Positions 54,279 to 63,600 of a stretch of 64,000 nt of DNA are shown piece after piece. The stretch comes from Verrucomicrobiota bacterium (GTDB taxonomy: Bacteria > Verrucomicrobiota > Verrucomicrobiia > Limisphaerales > JAFGQR01), in contig JAFGQR010000022.1 in the NCBI GenBank assembly GCA_016935555.1, forward strand, positions 30,432-94,431, in the 5' to 3' direction. A program made the position numbers and the translations under genes. The notes below the pieces were generated by a model. The model worked only from the letters and a program-made list of their open reading frames with translations. It was not told the DNA's origin and made no database searches. Position 1 is the first letter of the stretch. Each line of letters opens with the position of its first letter.

Positions 54279-55250
54279 ATGAACGTGTTTGTCACAGGCG
54301 GCGCCGGCTACATCGGCTCGATCTGCGTCGAGGAACTGCTCAACGCCGGCCACACCGTCACGGTCTACGACAATCTCACCGAAGGCCACCGCGCCGCGGT
54401 CGACCCGCGAGCGGCCTTCGTCCAGGGCTGTCTCAGCGATCCTGCCGCGCTGACGGCGGTGCTGCGCGGGTCGGGGGCCGAGGCGGTTGTTCATTTTGCG
54501 GCCAGCGCGCTGGTGGGCGAATCAATGGCGCATCCGGGGAAGTATTTCGGGAACAACGTGGGCAACGGGGTGAAACTGCTTGACGCGGCGGTGGAGGCCG
54601 GCGTGCGCAAGGTGGTGTTCAGCTCGACCTGCGCCACCTATGGCCCGCCCGACCGGGTGCCCATCACGGAGGACCTGCCGCAGCGGCCGATCAATCCCTA
54701 CGGCGAATCCAAGTTGATGTTCGAGAGGATCCTGGGCTGGTACCGGCAGCTTCACGGGCTGGAGTTCGTGGCGTTCCGCTATTTCAACGCCGCCGGCGCC
54801 ACCGCACGTTTCGGCGAGCACCATCGCTGCGAGACCCACCTCATCCCGCGCCTCTTCGGCGTCGTGTTGGGCCAGCATGACCACGCGGAGATCTACGGGA
54901 CGGACTACCCGACGCCGGATGGCACGTGCATTCGTGATTACATACACACGGTGGATCTGGCGCAGGCGCACATTCTGGCGCTGGCGCCGGGGCGGCAGGG
55001 CTTCTACAACCTGGGCAACGGCGACGGCTATTCCGTGCGGGAAGTCCTTCACATGTGCGAGCAGGTCGCCGGCCGGCGCATTCCGGCCGTGGCCAAACCC
55101 CGCCGCCCGGGCGATCCGCCCAAACTGGTGGCCGCCGCGGACAAAGCCCGGCGCGAACTCGGCTGGAACCCCCAACACCGGTCCCTGGAGGCGATCGTGG
55201 CAAGCGCCTGGCGCTGGCACCAGCAGCATCCCAACGGTTACCCGGACTGA
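54279..55250 (+). CDS. galE: UDP-glucose 4-epimerase
   Basis: 323 aa extended SDR. NAD-binding TGGAGYIGSICVEELL is at the N-terminus, followed by YDNLTEGHRAAV, the catalytic FSSTCATYGPP (S/T) and NPYGESKLMFE (Y-x3-K). Later YFNAAGA, DYPTPDGTCIRDYIHTVDLAQAH and YNLGNGDGYSVREVL are strongly GalE-like. It interconverts UDP-glucose and UDP-galactose, linking galactose use and glycan precursors. The ATG at 54279 is preferred over a GTG three codons earlier. It could supply galactose metabolism together with the secreted alpha-galactosidase, but the genes are far apart. Confidence 0.95.
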   Translation: MNVFVTGGAGYIGSICVEELLNAGHTVTVYDNLTEGHRAAVDPRAAFVQGCLSDPAALTAVLRGSGAEAVVHFAASALVGESMAHPGKYFGNNVGNGVKLLDAAVEAGVRKVVFSSTCATYGPPDRVPITEDLPQRPINPYGESKLMFERILGWYRQLHGLEFVAFRYFNAAGATARFGEHHRCETHLIPRLFGVVLGQHDHAEIYGTDYPTPDGTCIRDYIHTVDLAQAHILALAPGRQGFYNLGNGDGYSVREVLHMCEQVAGRRIPAVAKPRRPGDPPKLVAAADKARRELGWNPQHRSLEAIVASAWRWHQQHPNGYPD

Positions 55251-55568
55251 AAGTCCCCCCCGCCTTCGACCGCCGGACACGAAGCCGAGGTGTTGCGCCT
55301 GCTCGGTCGAGTGTGAGCCCGATGGGCAACTGCGGCTGGAGATGGTTTTCGAGGACGGCCGGATCAAGTCGCATGCGGCGATGCCCAAACGGCAAGCGGA
55401 TCGGGATGGGGCGGCCTCGTCGCACGAACTGAGCATGATGAGCGCGCTTAATTCCCGCCGGATCCGTTGGCGCTCCTAGCCCCGCCCCGCGCCGTCCCCG
55501 GCACGGATTCACGGACCAGGCTCAGGCGTGAGACGTGACTTCCGGCTTCGGACGCGGTCTAATCGGCG
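55251..55568. other. Gap with a possible short coding remnant
   Basis: 318 bp. An open stretch ending at 55479 reads protein-like (CEPDGQLRLEMVFEDGRIKS), but I see no start codon in frame close by. It may be a remnant or a small gene with an unusual start. No repeats or clear terminator are visible. Confidence 0.35.
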
Positions 55569-56246
55569 ATGGCATCGACCGGCGCGCAATCCCCTGTGGA
55601 ACCCCCCGGCTCCAGACCCCGCGGAATGCAGACGCGGGCGACGCCGGGTCCGCCTCTTTGCGGGGCGGTGCCCGCGGGGGAGTCATCGGGGGGCCGGGCT
55701 GGGGGCCGGCCGGCCGGTGTGGCGCCGGCGTCGGGGTGGAAGTCGCCGCAGCTGGAGGCCATTTATGTGGAGCATGCGCAGGCGATTTACTACCTGGCGT
55801 TGCGGCTGTTGAGCGATCCCACGCAGGCGGAGGACGCGACTCACGATGTATTTCTGAAGGCCTTTCGGAAGCTGGACCAGTTCAAGGGCAAGTCCAGTCT
55901 CCGGACCTGGCTCTACCGCATCACCATCAATCACTGCCAGAACCTCATCCAAAGCTGGCATCACCGCCACATGTTCAGCAACGCCGACGAGGCCGTCTGG
56001 GACACCACGCCGAGCCGCACGGACAGCCCGTTGCGCGTGCTGGAGATCAAGGAACTGGGCGAGCGCATCCGCGCGACCCTGGACCGGCTGCCCGAGGAGT
56101 ACCGGCTGCTGCTCCTGCTCGTCGCCGATGAGAAGCTGAGCTACGAGGACGTGGGGCACCTGACGCACCAGACGGCGGACGCGGTTCGCGGCAAGCTGCA
56201 CCGGGCCCGCAAAGTGTTCACTGCGATTTTTGACCAGACCGCCTGA
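55569..56246 (+). CDS. ECF-type RNA polymerase sigma factor
   Basis: 225 aa. After an about 55-residue low-complexity N-terminus come sigma-70 region 2 (EAIYVEHAQAIYYLALRLLSDPTQAEDATHDVFLKAFRKLDQF; SLRTWLYRITINHCQN) and region 4 (LPEEYRLLLLLVADEKLSYEDVGHLTHQTADAVRGKLHRARKVF). Region 3 is absent, as expected for ECF factors that redirect RNA polymerase to a special promoter set. A small gene starts 3 bp after the stop and may encode its partner. The real start may lie after the low-complexity leader. Confidence 0.92.
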   Translation: MASTGAQSPVEPPGSRPRGMQTRATPGPPLCGAVPAGESSGGRAGGRPAGVAPASGWKSPQLEAIYVEHAQAIYYLALRLLSDPTQAEDATHDVFLKAFRKLDQFKGKSSLRTWLYRITINHCQNLIQSWHHRHMFSNADEAVWDTTPSRTDSPLRVLEIKELGERIRATLDRLPEEYRLLLLLVADEKLSYEDVGHLTHQTADAVRGKLHRARKVFTAIFDQTA

Positions 56247-56249
56247 CGT

Positions 56250-56492
56250 ATGAACGGCAAGTCCAAGCTCACCCATCAGAACCAGGAACACCAGCAGGAG
56301 CAATCCGCCCTGCAGGCGCACACCCGGCAGCGCCCGGCCGCGCACGAATTTCCCAACGTCGAGGAGATGCTCCGGTACGATGCCGCCCACACCCCGCTGC
56401 CCGCCGCCGTCACCGACCGGGTCGCCGCGTCGGTCGAGCGTGAGCGTCTCCGGGCCCCGCGCGTCTGGTGGAAGCGGCTCTTTGGCAAGTGA
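56250..56492 (+). CDS. Small protein encoded directly after the ECF sigma factor
   Basis: 80 aa, starting 3 bp after the sigma factor stop, so translational coupling is likely. The N-terminus is glutamine- and histidine-rich (HQNQEHQQEQSAL). The centre (FPNVEEMLRYDAAHTPLPAAVTDRVAASVERE) is helical, and the end is basic (RVWWKRLFGK). No zinc-binding or membrane anti-sigma signature is visible. By position it is a candidate regulator of the sigma factor; function is unknown. Confidence 0.75.
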   Translation: MNGKSKLTHQNQEHQQEQSALQAHTRQRPAAHEFPNVEEMLRYDAAHTPLPAAVTDRVAASVERERLRAPRVWWKRLFGK

Positions 56493-56577
56493 CCTCTGCC
56501 CGGGCGCCCGGGAGCTTAGATCCGCGGCGCAGACGGGTCTTGCGCCGGGCGCATGACTTCCGGTTGAATGGGGGCTG

Positions 56578-58137
56578 ATGACGGTCCAACAAGAGATCGA
56601 AACCCTCATTCGCGCGCGGTATCCGATCTTGTATGTGGTGAGCAGCGAGGAACTGCGGGTCCAGGCGCTCATTCTCGAGATCGGCCGGCAGCGCCAGAAA
56701 CGCGTGTTCGAATGGAGTGCCACCACCGGGATTGTCCCCGCCGGGGCCTCCATCCAGTCCCAAAAACACCGCCACCCCGCCACCCAGGACCCCCTTGTCG
56801 CCCTGGACGAGGTCATCGAACAGGTCGAGCCCGCCCTTTTCCTGTTCAAGGATTTCCATCCCTTCCTGGCCCGCGGCAACGTCGCCGTCATTCGCAAACT
56901 CAAGGAGATTGCCCTCCACCTCAAGAACAGCTTCAAAACGGTGATCCTCGTTTCCCCGGTCATGGAAATCCCCGCCGAACTGGAGAAGGAGGTGACGGTG
57001 CTCAATTATCCCCTGCCAACCCGCGACGACCTGGCGGCGCTGCTGGACAGGATCATCGAGGATCTCCGGACATTCAAACACGTCAAGATCGACCTTGACC
57101 CCCCCGGGCGCGAACGCCTTCTCCAGGCGGCGCTCGGGCTGACCCTTGGCGAGGCGGAGAACGTGTTTGCAAAAATCGTGGTCAAGGCCGAGCGCCTCAG
57201 CGGCGAGGACGTCCACGAGGTGTTCGCCCAGAAACAGCAGATCATCCGCAAGAGCGGCCTGCTTGAGTATTACGCCTCCCATGACACCTTCGCCCACGTG
57301 GGCGGCCTGACCCTGCTCAAGGACTGGCTCGGCAAGCGCGGCGCCGCCTTCAGCCCCGAGGCGCGCGCCTTTGGATTGCCCGCCCCCAAAGGCATCCTCC
57401 TCCTGGGCGTCCAGGGCTGCGGCAAAAGCCTCTGCGCCAAAGCCGTCGCCACCCTCTGGCAAATGCCCCTGCTCCGCTTCGACATCGGCCGCGTCTTCGG
57501 CAGCCTCGTCGGCTCCTCCGAGGAAAACATCCGCCGCGCCATCGCCGTCGCCGAGTCCGTCGCCCCCGCCATCCTGTGGGTCGACGAAATCGACAAGGCC
57601 TTTGCCGGCGCCCGCCAGAGCGGCGGCACCGACGGCGGCACCACCGCCCGCGTGTTCGGCACGTTCCTCACCTGGATGTCCGAAAAACATTCCGCCGTGT
57701 TCGTCGTCGCCACCGCCAACGACATCAGCGAGCTGCCCCCCGAACTGCTCCGCAAAGGACGGTTCGACGACATCTTCTTCGTCGACCTGCCCTCCGCCAC
57801 CGAACGCCAGGAGATCTTCCGCATCCACCTCGACAAACGCCGCCGCAATGCCGCCCGATTCGACGTCGCCGCCCTCGCCCGGGCCAGCCCGGATTTCAGC
57901 GGCGCCGAGATCGAGGAGGCAATCGTCGGCGCCCTCTTTGATGCGTTCGGCGCCAGGGAGGAACTCGCGACGGCGCATATCCTGGCCGAGCTGAGCCAAA
58001 CCGTGCCCCTCGCCCGCACCATGCACGAACAGATCGCCGGCTTGCGCCGCTGGGCCGAAGGCCGCGCCCGCAGCGCCAGCCTGCCCCGCACCGCGCCCGG
58101 CCAGCCGGCCCCCCCGCCCCCGCCCCCGGCGCCCTGA
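56578..58137 (+). CDS. AAA+ ATPase, Ycf46-like
   Basis: 519 aa. The N-terminal about 240 residues (IETLIRARYPILYVVSSEELRV; LFLFKDFHPFLA; KTVILVSPV) are typical of Ycf46-type proteins. The AAA module follows: Walker A GVQGCGKSLCAKAVA, Walker B ILWVDEIDKAFAG, sensor/arginine-finger region ELLRKGRFDDIFFVDLP and C-terminal helices SPDFSGAEIEEAIVGAL. The tail is proline-rich. Ycf46 homologues in cyanobacteria and plastids act in CO2/photosynthesis-related control; in other bacteria their role is unknown. It is not an FtsH: no protease domain or membrane helices. Confidence 0.9.
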   Translation: MTVQQEIETLIRARYPILYVVSSEELRVQALILEIGRQRQKRVFEWSATTGIVPAGASIQSQKHRHPATQDPLVALDEVIEQVEPALFLFKDFHPFLARGNVAVIRKLKEIALHLKNSFKTVILVSPVMEIPAELEKEVTVLNYPLPTRDDLAALLDRIIEDLRTFKHVKIDLDPPGRERLLQAALGLTLGEAENVFAKIVVKAERLSGEDVHEVFAQKQQIIRKSGLLEYYASHDTFAHVGGLTLLKDWLGKRGAAFSPEARAFGLPAPKGILLLGVQGCGKSLCAKAVATLWQMPLLRFDIGRVFGSLVGSSEENIRRAIAVAESVAPAILWVDEIDKAFAGARQSGGTDGGTTARVFGTFLTWMSEKHSAVFVVATANDISELPPELLRKGRFDDIFFVDLPSATERQEIFRIHLDKRRRNAARFDVAALARASPDFSGAEIEEAIVGALFDAFGAREELATAHILAELSQTVPLARTMHEQIAGLRRWAEGRARSASLPRTAPGQPAPPPPPPAP

Positions 58138-58181
58138 CCTCCTCCCGCGCCCGGGTGCGCGGCAGCGCGGTTGTTGCGCAA

Positions 58182-59108
58182 ATGTCGCCCGCCCGTCGTG
58201 CCGCCGTCACATCGGCAGTCCATGGTCGCCAAGCCGTGAACTGCATCGGCCACCTTTGCCTCAGCCACGAACCCGTGCCGGCCTCGGACGAATGGGAGCC
58301 GGACCGCGCGTGTTGGTGTTTCGTGCGGGTGGTGCGGGGTCAGGGCTATTGGATGGACGGGCCCACGGCGCTGGAGCTGGGGCAAGGCGACGCGCTGGTG
58401 CTGGCGCCCGGGGGCCACGGCTGCTTCCGCGCAAGCCAGTTGGGCCCGGCGGACCTGATGCACTTCCGGTTGTGCGTCGGCCTGTTGAGCGGGCTTCTCA
58501 CGCTCCGGGAACTGCGCCACCTCGATCGACACGCCGCCCACGGCTCCCCGCGCGCGCACCGTTTTCCGGGCAGCAGCCCGGTCGCGGCGGCGTTTGCGAT
58601 TCTCGACGCGCTGCCCCGGCCGCGCCACGGCTTGGGGCCCCGCCTGCAGATGCTGCAGGTGGCCGCGACGTTCTTCGATCCCCGGTGGCCAACGTCCCGC
58701 GGCGCCCACGGCGCGTTTCTCACCTCGGCCCAGCGGATTCGGGTTCTGGTGCAACAACTGACTGAGGGCGAGGTGCTGGCGCATTCCGCGGTGCAGTTGG
58801 CGACGCGCTGCCATTGCAGCCCCCGGCACTTCAACCGTTTGTTCGCGCGGCAGGTGGGCGTTTCGTTCAGGGCCAAGCAGGCCGAGTTGCGCCTGCAAAA
58901 AGCCCGGCAACTGCTGCTCGAAACGAACCAGCCCATCCTTCAGGTGTCACGCGCGACGGGCTACGCGAATCCGGGCGTGTTTCATGCGCAATTTCTCAGG
59001 CACTTCGGCCTCACCCCCAGCGCCTGGCGCAAGCGCCATCAATCCGCCGGCAACCCGTCCGAAGGGATGGGCGCGGCCGGCGCAGCGCCGCAGGTTCGGC
59101 CGCCGTGA
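58182..59108 (+). CDS. AraC-family transcriptional regulator
   Basis: 308 aa. An N-terminal cupin-like effector domain (residues about 30-100: GQGYWMDGPTALELGQGDALVLAPGG) is followed by a C-terminal AraC DNA-binding domain with two helix-turn-helix units (LATRCHCSPRHFNRLFARQVGVSF; LQVSRATGYANPGVFHAQFLRHFGLTPSAWR). It probably senses a small ligand. It is 166 bp upstream of the exbB-exbD-receptor operon in the same direction and is a candidate regulator of it. The ATG at 58182 is preferred over a GTG at 58155. Confidence 0.9.
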   Translation: MSPARRAAVTSAVHGRQAVNCIGHLCLSHEPVPASDEWEPDRACWCFVRVVRGQGYWMDGPTALELGQGDALVLAPGGHGCFRASQLGPADLMHFRLCVGLLSGLLTLRELRHLDRHAAHGSPRAHRFPGSSPVAAAFAILDALPRPRHGLGPRLQMLQVAATFFDPRWPTSRGAHGAFLTSAQRIRVLVQQLTEGEVLAHSAVQLATRCHCSPRHFNRLFARQVGVSFRAKQAELRLQKARQLLLETNQPILQVSRATGYANPGVFHAQFLRHFGLTPSAWRKRHQSAGNPSEGMGAAGAAPQVRPP

Positions 59109-59274
59109 ATCGGGAATTCTCGTGACGGAAAAGTAACGCGCCCGTCATGGGTCTGCCACAGGCCGCCCTTAGCTTGCCCCCGTCAGCCATGAGCGACAGA
59201 CCACAGCGGACCTGCGAACGAGTGACGGGAAAGCCTCCCGCCCGTGAGTCGTGGTCTGCGCCGACCCTTGACCT
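59109..59274 (+). promoter_or_regulatory. Structured leader of the exbB operon, possible pseudoknot RNA
   Basis: 166 bp before exbB hold interleaved complementary segments: CCCGTCA (59179-59185) with TGACGGG (59223-59229), and CAGACCAC (59197-59204) with GTGGTCTG (59251-59258), an H-type pseudoknot order. A second CCCGTCA at 59141-59147 can also pair with TGACGG at 59123-59128 or with the 59223 segment, so two alternative folds are possible. Short stretches (GCTTGCCCCCG, GGGAAAGCC, GAGTCGTGGTCTGC) faintly recall cobalamin riboswitches, but the canonical stem P7 does not form. Candidate cis-regulatory RNA, unproven. Confidence 0.4.
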
Positions 59275-60150
59275 ATGGACCATGCTTCCCTGATTCCCCT
59301 GTTCGCCAACGCGGTGAGCTTCGCCGTCGACAAGCTCACCACCGAGGGCAAAGTCACCATCATCATGCTCATCTTCACCTCCCTGTTCAGCTGGACGGTG
59401 ATGATTTCCAAGGGCCGCCAGCTGTTCAGGGCCACCACCATGGCCAAGAAGTTCTTCGGCGCCTACCGCGCCACCCGCGACCCCCTCGAACTCCACACGA
59501 AGGAACTCGAATTCGTCGGCGCCCCCGCCTATGAGGTCTATTACACCGGCGCCGAGGAACTCGTCTACCACCTCAAACACAACCCCGTCGTCGTCGCCCC
59601 GCCGACCCCCGCCAAGTCCTTCGACGCAGAAAACGCAGGCGAGGCCGCCGACGCCGACGCCGACCCGGCCCCGCCCCCCGCGGCCACCAAAATCAGCAGT
59701 GCCTCGTTTGAATCGGTCCGCGTCGCGCTCGAACGGGCCGTCAGCGCCCAGGCGATCTCCCTCGAGAAAGGCATGATCATTCTCTCCACCGCCGTCGCCG
59801 GCGGCCCGTTCATCGGGCTTCTGGGCACGGTGTGGGGGGTGATGGAGACCTTCTCCGGCATCGCCCAGGTCCAAGCCGCAAGCCTCGTCGCCATGGCCCC
59901 GGGCGTCGCCGCCGCCCTCCTCGCCACCGTGACGGGCCTCTTCGTCGCCATCCCCGCCATGTTCGCCTACAACTACATGATCACCACCATCCGCGCCATC
60001 ACGCAGGAACTCGACAATTTCACCAGCGAATACGCCACCGCCATCGAACACGGGTATGTCGATAACCGGCCCATCTCCGACGAGATCGCCGATGCCCTCA
60101 GGAAAATGCGCGCCGCCCCGCAGGCCGTGCCCGCGTTTGCCGGCGCCTGA
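59275..60150 (+). CDS. exbB: MotA/TolQ/ExbB-family proton channel protein
   Basis: 291 aa. One early membrane helix (VTIIMLIFTSLFSWTVMI), then a cytoplasmic loop, then two helices in the ExbB/TolQ signature (STAVAGGPFIGLLGTVWGVMETFSGIAQVQ; VAAALLATVTGLFVAIPAMFAYNYM). With ExbD it forms the proton-driven motor that energises TonB. The loop carries an unusual proline/acidic insertion (about residues 105-135, including EAADADADPAPPPAA). exbD follows 32 bp downstream, then the TonB-receptor fusion gene. Here the motor appears dedicated to that fusion. Confidence 0.92.
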   Translation: MDHASLIPLFANAVSFAVDKLTTEGKVTIIMLIFTSLFSWTVMISKGRQLFRATTMAKKFFGAYRATRDPLELHTKELEFVGAPAYEVYYTGAEELVYHLKHNPVVVAPPTPAKSFDAENAGEAADADADPAPPPAATKISSASFESVRVALERAVSAQAISLEKGMIILSTAVAGGPFIGLLGTVWGVMETFSGIAQVQAASLVAMAPGVAAALLATVTGLFVAIPAMFAYNYMITTIRAITQELDNFTSEYATAIEHGYVDNRPISDEIADALRKMRAAPQAVPAFAGA

Positions 60151-60182
60151 GCCCGTCCCGGTGTCCAGCATCCCTCCCGGCC

Positions 60183-60596
60183 ATGAAAAAATACTCCGCC
60201 TCCAAGCACGGCACGATGCACGAGCTGAACATCACGCCCCTGCTCGACCTCGCCTTCGTGCTGCTCGTCATCTTCATCATCACCACCGCGCCCCCCGTCA
60301 ACGAGATGGACATCAGCCTCCCCTCCGCCGCCCCCAATCTGAAGGAGGAACCCACCAAGAAGGCCAACTTCGTCTCCGTCGACAACGCGGGGAAGATCTT
60401 CCTCAACGGTGTGGAAATGACCCTCGACCAACTCCTGCTCACCCTGGTCGAGTTCCGCAAGAAAGACGCCGATCTCAACGTGGTCGTGGCCGGAGACCGG
60501 TCCATTCACTACCAGCGCATCATTGATGTGCTCGACGTGCTGATTTCCGCCAACATTGTCAAGGTGGGGCTGGCCACCGACGCCTCCGGACGATAG
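60183..60596 (+). CDS. exbD: ExbD/TolR biopolymer transport protein
   Basis: 137 aa. One N-terminal membrane helix (LLDLAFVLLVIFIITTAPP) contains the essential aspartate at about D22 (NITPLLDLAFV). The periplasmic domain (KANFVSVDNAGKIFLNGVEMTLDQLLLTL; VVVAGDRSIHYQRIIDVLDVLISANIVKVGLAT) is typical of ExbD/TolR. It couples proton flow to TonB movement with ExbB. It lies 32 bp after exbB and 45 bp before the TonB-receptor fusion gene. Confidence 0.95.
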   Translation: MKKYSASKHGTMHELNITPLLDLAFVLLVIFIITTAPPVNEMDISLPSAAPNLKEEPTKKANFVSVDNAGKIFLNGVEMTLDQLLLTLVEFRKKDADLNVVVAGDRSIHYQRIIDVLDVLISANIVKVGLATDASGR

Positions 60597-60641
60597 GCCG
60601 CGGGCCCCCGACGCCGCCCGGCCCCCACCCCCACCGCCACG

Positions 60642-63600
60642 ATGGCTCGCACCCCCAAAACTCACAAGGATCGCACCGGGCTGGTCATCTCCCTCGTCTT
60701 CCATGTTGCCCTCGTCGCCGGCGTGCTCTACTGGGCCGCCCACACGGAAACCGGCAAGGAACTGCTGAAACGCTACCTCGAGTTCGTCCGCTCCCAGCGC
60801 GAGCAACGCCAGGAATTGAGCGAGCCCCGCCGGTCCGACCGGCCCCCGCCGCCCCCGCCCCCGCCCCCGTCGTCCCAGCTGCCCAAAAGCCTTGCGCCCC
60901 CGGTCCGAAGCGGCACCCGCCGCGCGGTCGCGGCCGATGCGCCCGCCGCCGTGGGCGAGACCTTTTTTGTCGACACGCGCGCGCAGACGCAAGGCTCCTC
61001 CAAGACCGGCCCCGGCGCCGCCCCGGATGCGAAGCGGATCGAGGCGCCGCCTCCCCGCAAAGCGCTGCCTTCTCCCGTCCCGAACCTCTCGATTTTCAAA
61101 GCGCCGGCCAGCACCATCTCCGCGCTGCTCCAGGAACGCTCCCAGGCCGCCGCCTCGGTCGAAGCCGTCAGCTCCGAGCAGATCTCCAAGTCCGGTGTGT
61201 CCGACGCCGCCGACATCATCAGCAAGGTGTCCGGCGCGACGGTGTCGGACGAGGGGCATGCGGTCATCCGGGGTCTGACTGATCGGTACAGCGCGGCAAC
61301 CCTCAACGGCGCCGAATTGCCTTCCTCCGACCCTTACCGGCGCTCGGCATCCCTCGACATGTTTCCCGCCAAGATCATCGACCGGGTCGCGGTGACCAAG
61401 ACCTTCACCCCGGACCAGCCGGGCAGCTTCACCGGCGGCAACATCAACATCGTCACCAAATCCTTCCCCGACCGCCCCTTTTTCTCGCTTGAACTGGGCG
61501 GCTCCTACAATACCCAGTCCAGCCTGAATGACGAGTTCCTCAGCTACCCCGGCGGCGCCACCGACTGGCTCGCCATGGACGACGGCACCCGCGAGTTGCC
61601 CTCCGCATTGAGCCCCCAAAACCTTAAACTGCCCAACGTCCGGTCCCGCGTCAGCTACATCGGCACCACCCCCTCCGCCTCCGCCCAGCAGCAATTCGCC
61701 GGAAACGACAACGCCGACGCCCTCGTCAAGGCCCTCGGCCCCGCCCCGTTCGGTCCCACTCCCCAAACCAGTCCCCTCAACCACAGTTTCTCCCTCGCCG
61801 GCGGCAACACCAGCCATCTTTTTGGGCGCCCCATCGGCGTGTTTTTCAGCCTGCCCTACAGCCACGACTATTCTTTTTACGACGACGGCAAGGTTGGGCG
61901 CTACCAATACGACCGCTCCAAGCCCGGGGCCCTCGAGCAAGTCAAGGGATACACCGAAGTCCGCGGCAAGGAGGCCATCAACTGGTCCGGCACGGTCAAC
62001 CTCGCCTACCAGTTCAGCCAGGACCACGAACTCGGTTTCAACTTCCTGTTCAACCAGTTCGCCGAAGACTCCGCCCGCGTTCGCCGCGGCTGGGACCGCA
62101 TGGCCGGCGACCAGATCGGCAGCACCTCCCAGGAGCAGGACCGCCTCCAGTGGATCGAACGAAACCTCACCATGTACCAGCTCAAAGGCGGACACCTCTT
62201 CCCCAGCCTGAAGGATCTCAAGTTCGACTGGCTCGCCACCCTCACCGACACCACCCAGGACGAACCCGATGTCCGGTTCTTCAGCAGCCGCGACGGCCGG
62301 TTTGGCGACGCCAATCTCGACCCCCAATACCCGGCCCGCTTCTTCCGCAATCTCGAGGAAAACAACGTCAACCTCAAATTCGACTTCGCCCTCCCCTTCA
62401 GCCCGCTGTCGTGGAAAGCGGGTGCACTCAAGTTCGGGCTGTTTGACAGCACCTCCGAACGCCAATACAACGAGCGCCTGTTCTTTTACGGCGCGGACGA
62501 TGAGTTCCTCGGGGTGGGCCCCAACGCGTTCGCCACGCCAACCTCCCTCGGCTACCTGCGTCCCCCCGCCACCAACATCACCTCCCGCAGCACCACCGTC
62601 CGCTACCAGTGGCCGACCTATCTGAGGGACTCCTTCGACAACACCTATCAGGGCGATCGCACCATCAGCGCCGGCTACCTCATGGCCGACCTCCCCGTCG
62701 GAGAACGCCTCCGCCTCATCGGCGGCGCCCGCTACGAAAAAACCGAGATCGAAGTCGTCTCCCGCAGCACCCTGCCCGATGCCTCCAGCCCCGACGGACG
62801 CGCCATCACCTCCACCCTGGACAAGGCCCACCTGCTCCCCGCCCTCAGCCTCGTCTACGGCCTCACCACCAACATGAACCTCCGCTTCAGCTACGGCGCC
62901 ACCCTCGCCCGCCCCTCCTTCCGCGAACTGGCTCCCATCCGCAGCTACGACCCCGTCCTCGATGTCTTCCTCGTCGGCAATAACAAACTCCGGATGACCG
63001 AAATCCAAAACTATGACGTCCGCTGGGAATTCTTCCCCAATCCCGGCGAACTCCTCTCCCTCGGCGTCTTCTACAAAGATCTCACCGACATCATCGAAAA
63101 GCGCTACGTCACCGTCGTCGGCGATATCGTCACCTTCGACAACCGCGACGAAGCCAAAGTCTACGGCATCGAACTCGAGGCCCGCAAAAACCTGGGCTTC
63201 ATCGACCCGCGCCTTTCCCGTTTCAGCATCGGCGGCAACTTCTCCCTCATCGAATCCGAGGTCGACATCCCCGAGGAGGAACAAGTCATCCTCCGCGGCT
63301 ACGGCGTCAACAAAACCACCCGCCCCCTGTCCGACCAGTCGCCTTACATCCTCAATTTCGATCTGAGCTACGACAACCCCCGCAGCGGCACGAGCGCCTC
63401 CCTGCTGCTGAACCTCTACGGCCCGCGCCTCGTCATCACCAGCTTGAACTCCCCAGACCTCTACGAACAAACCGCCCCCGCCCTCGACTTCATCTTCTCC
63501 CAGCGCATCGGCCGCAACCTGCGCCTCAAGTTCTCCGCCAAAAACCTCCTGAACCCCGCTTACCAGCTCACCTACGGCAAGAATAGCAAGGACATCTACA

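Noticed and set aside
59109..59274. Cobalamin riboswitch
   Set aside because: Some words resemble B12 elements, but the P7 stem and the correct order of core motifs could not be built by eye; kept only as an unnamed structured leader.
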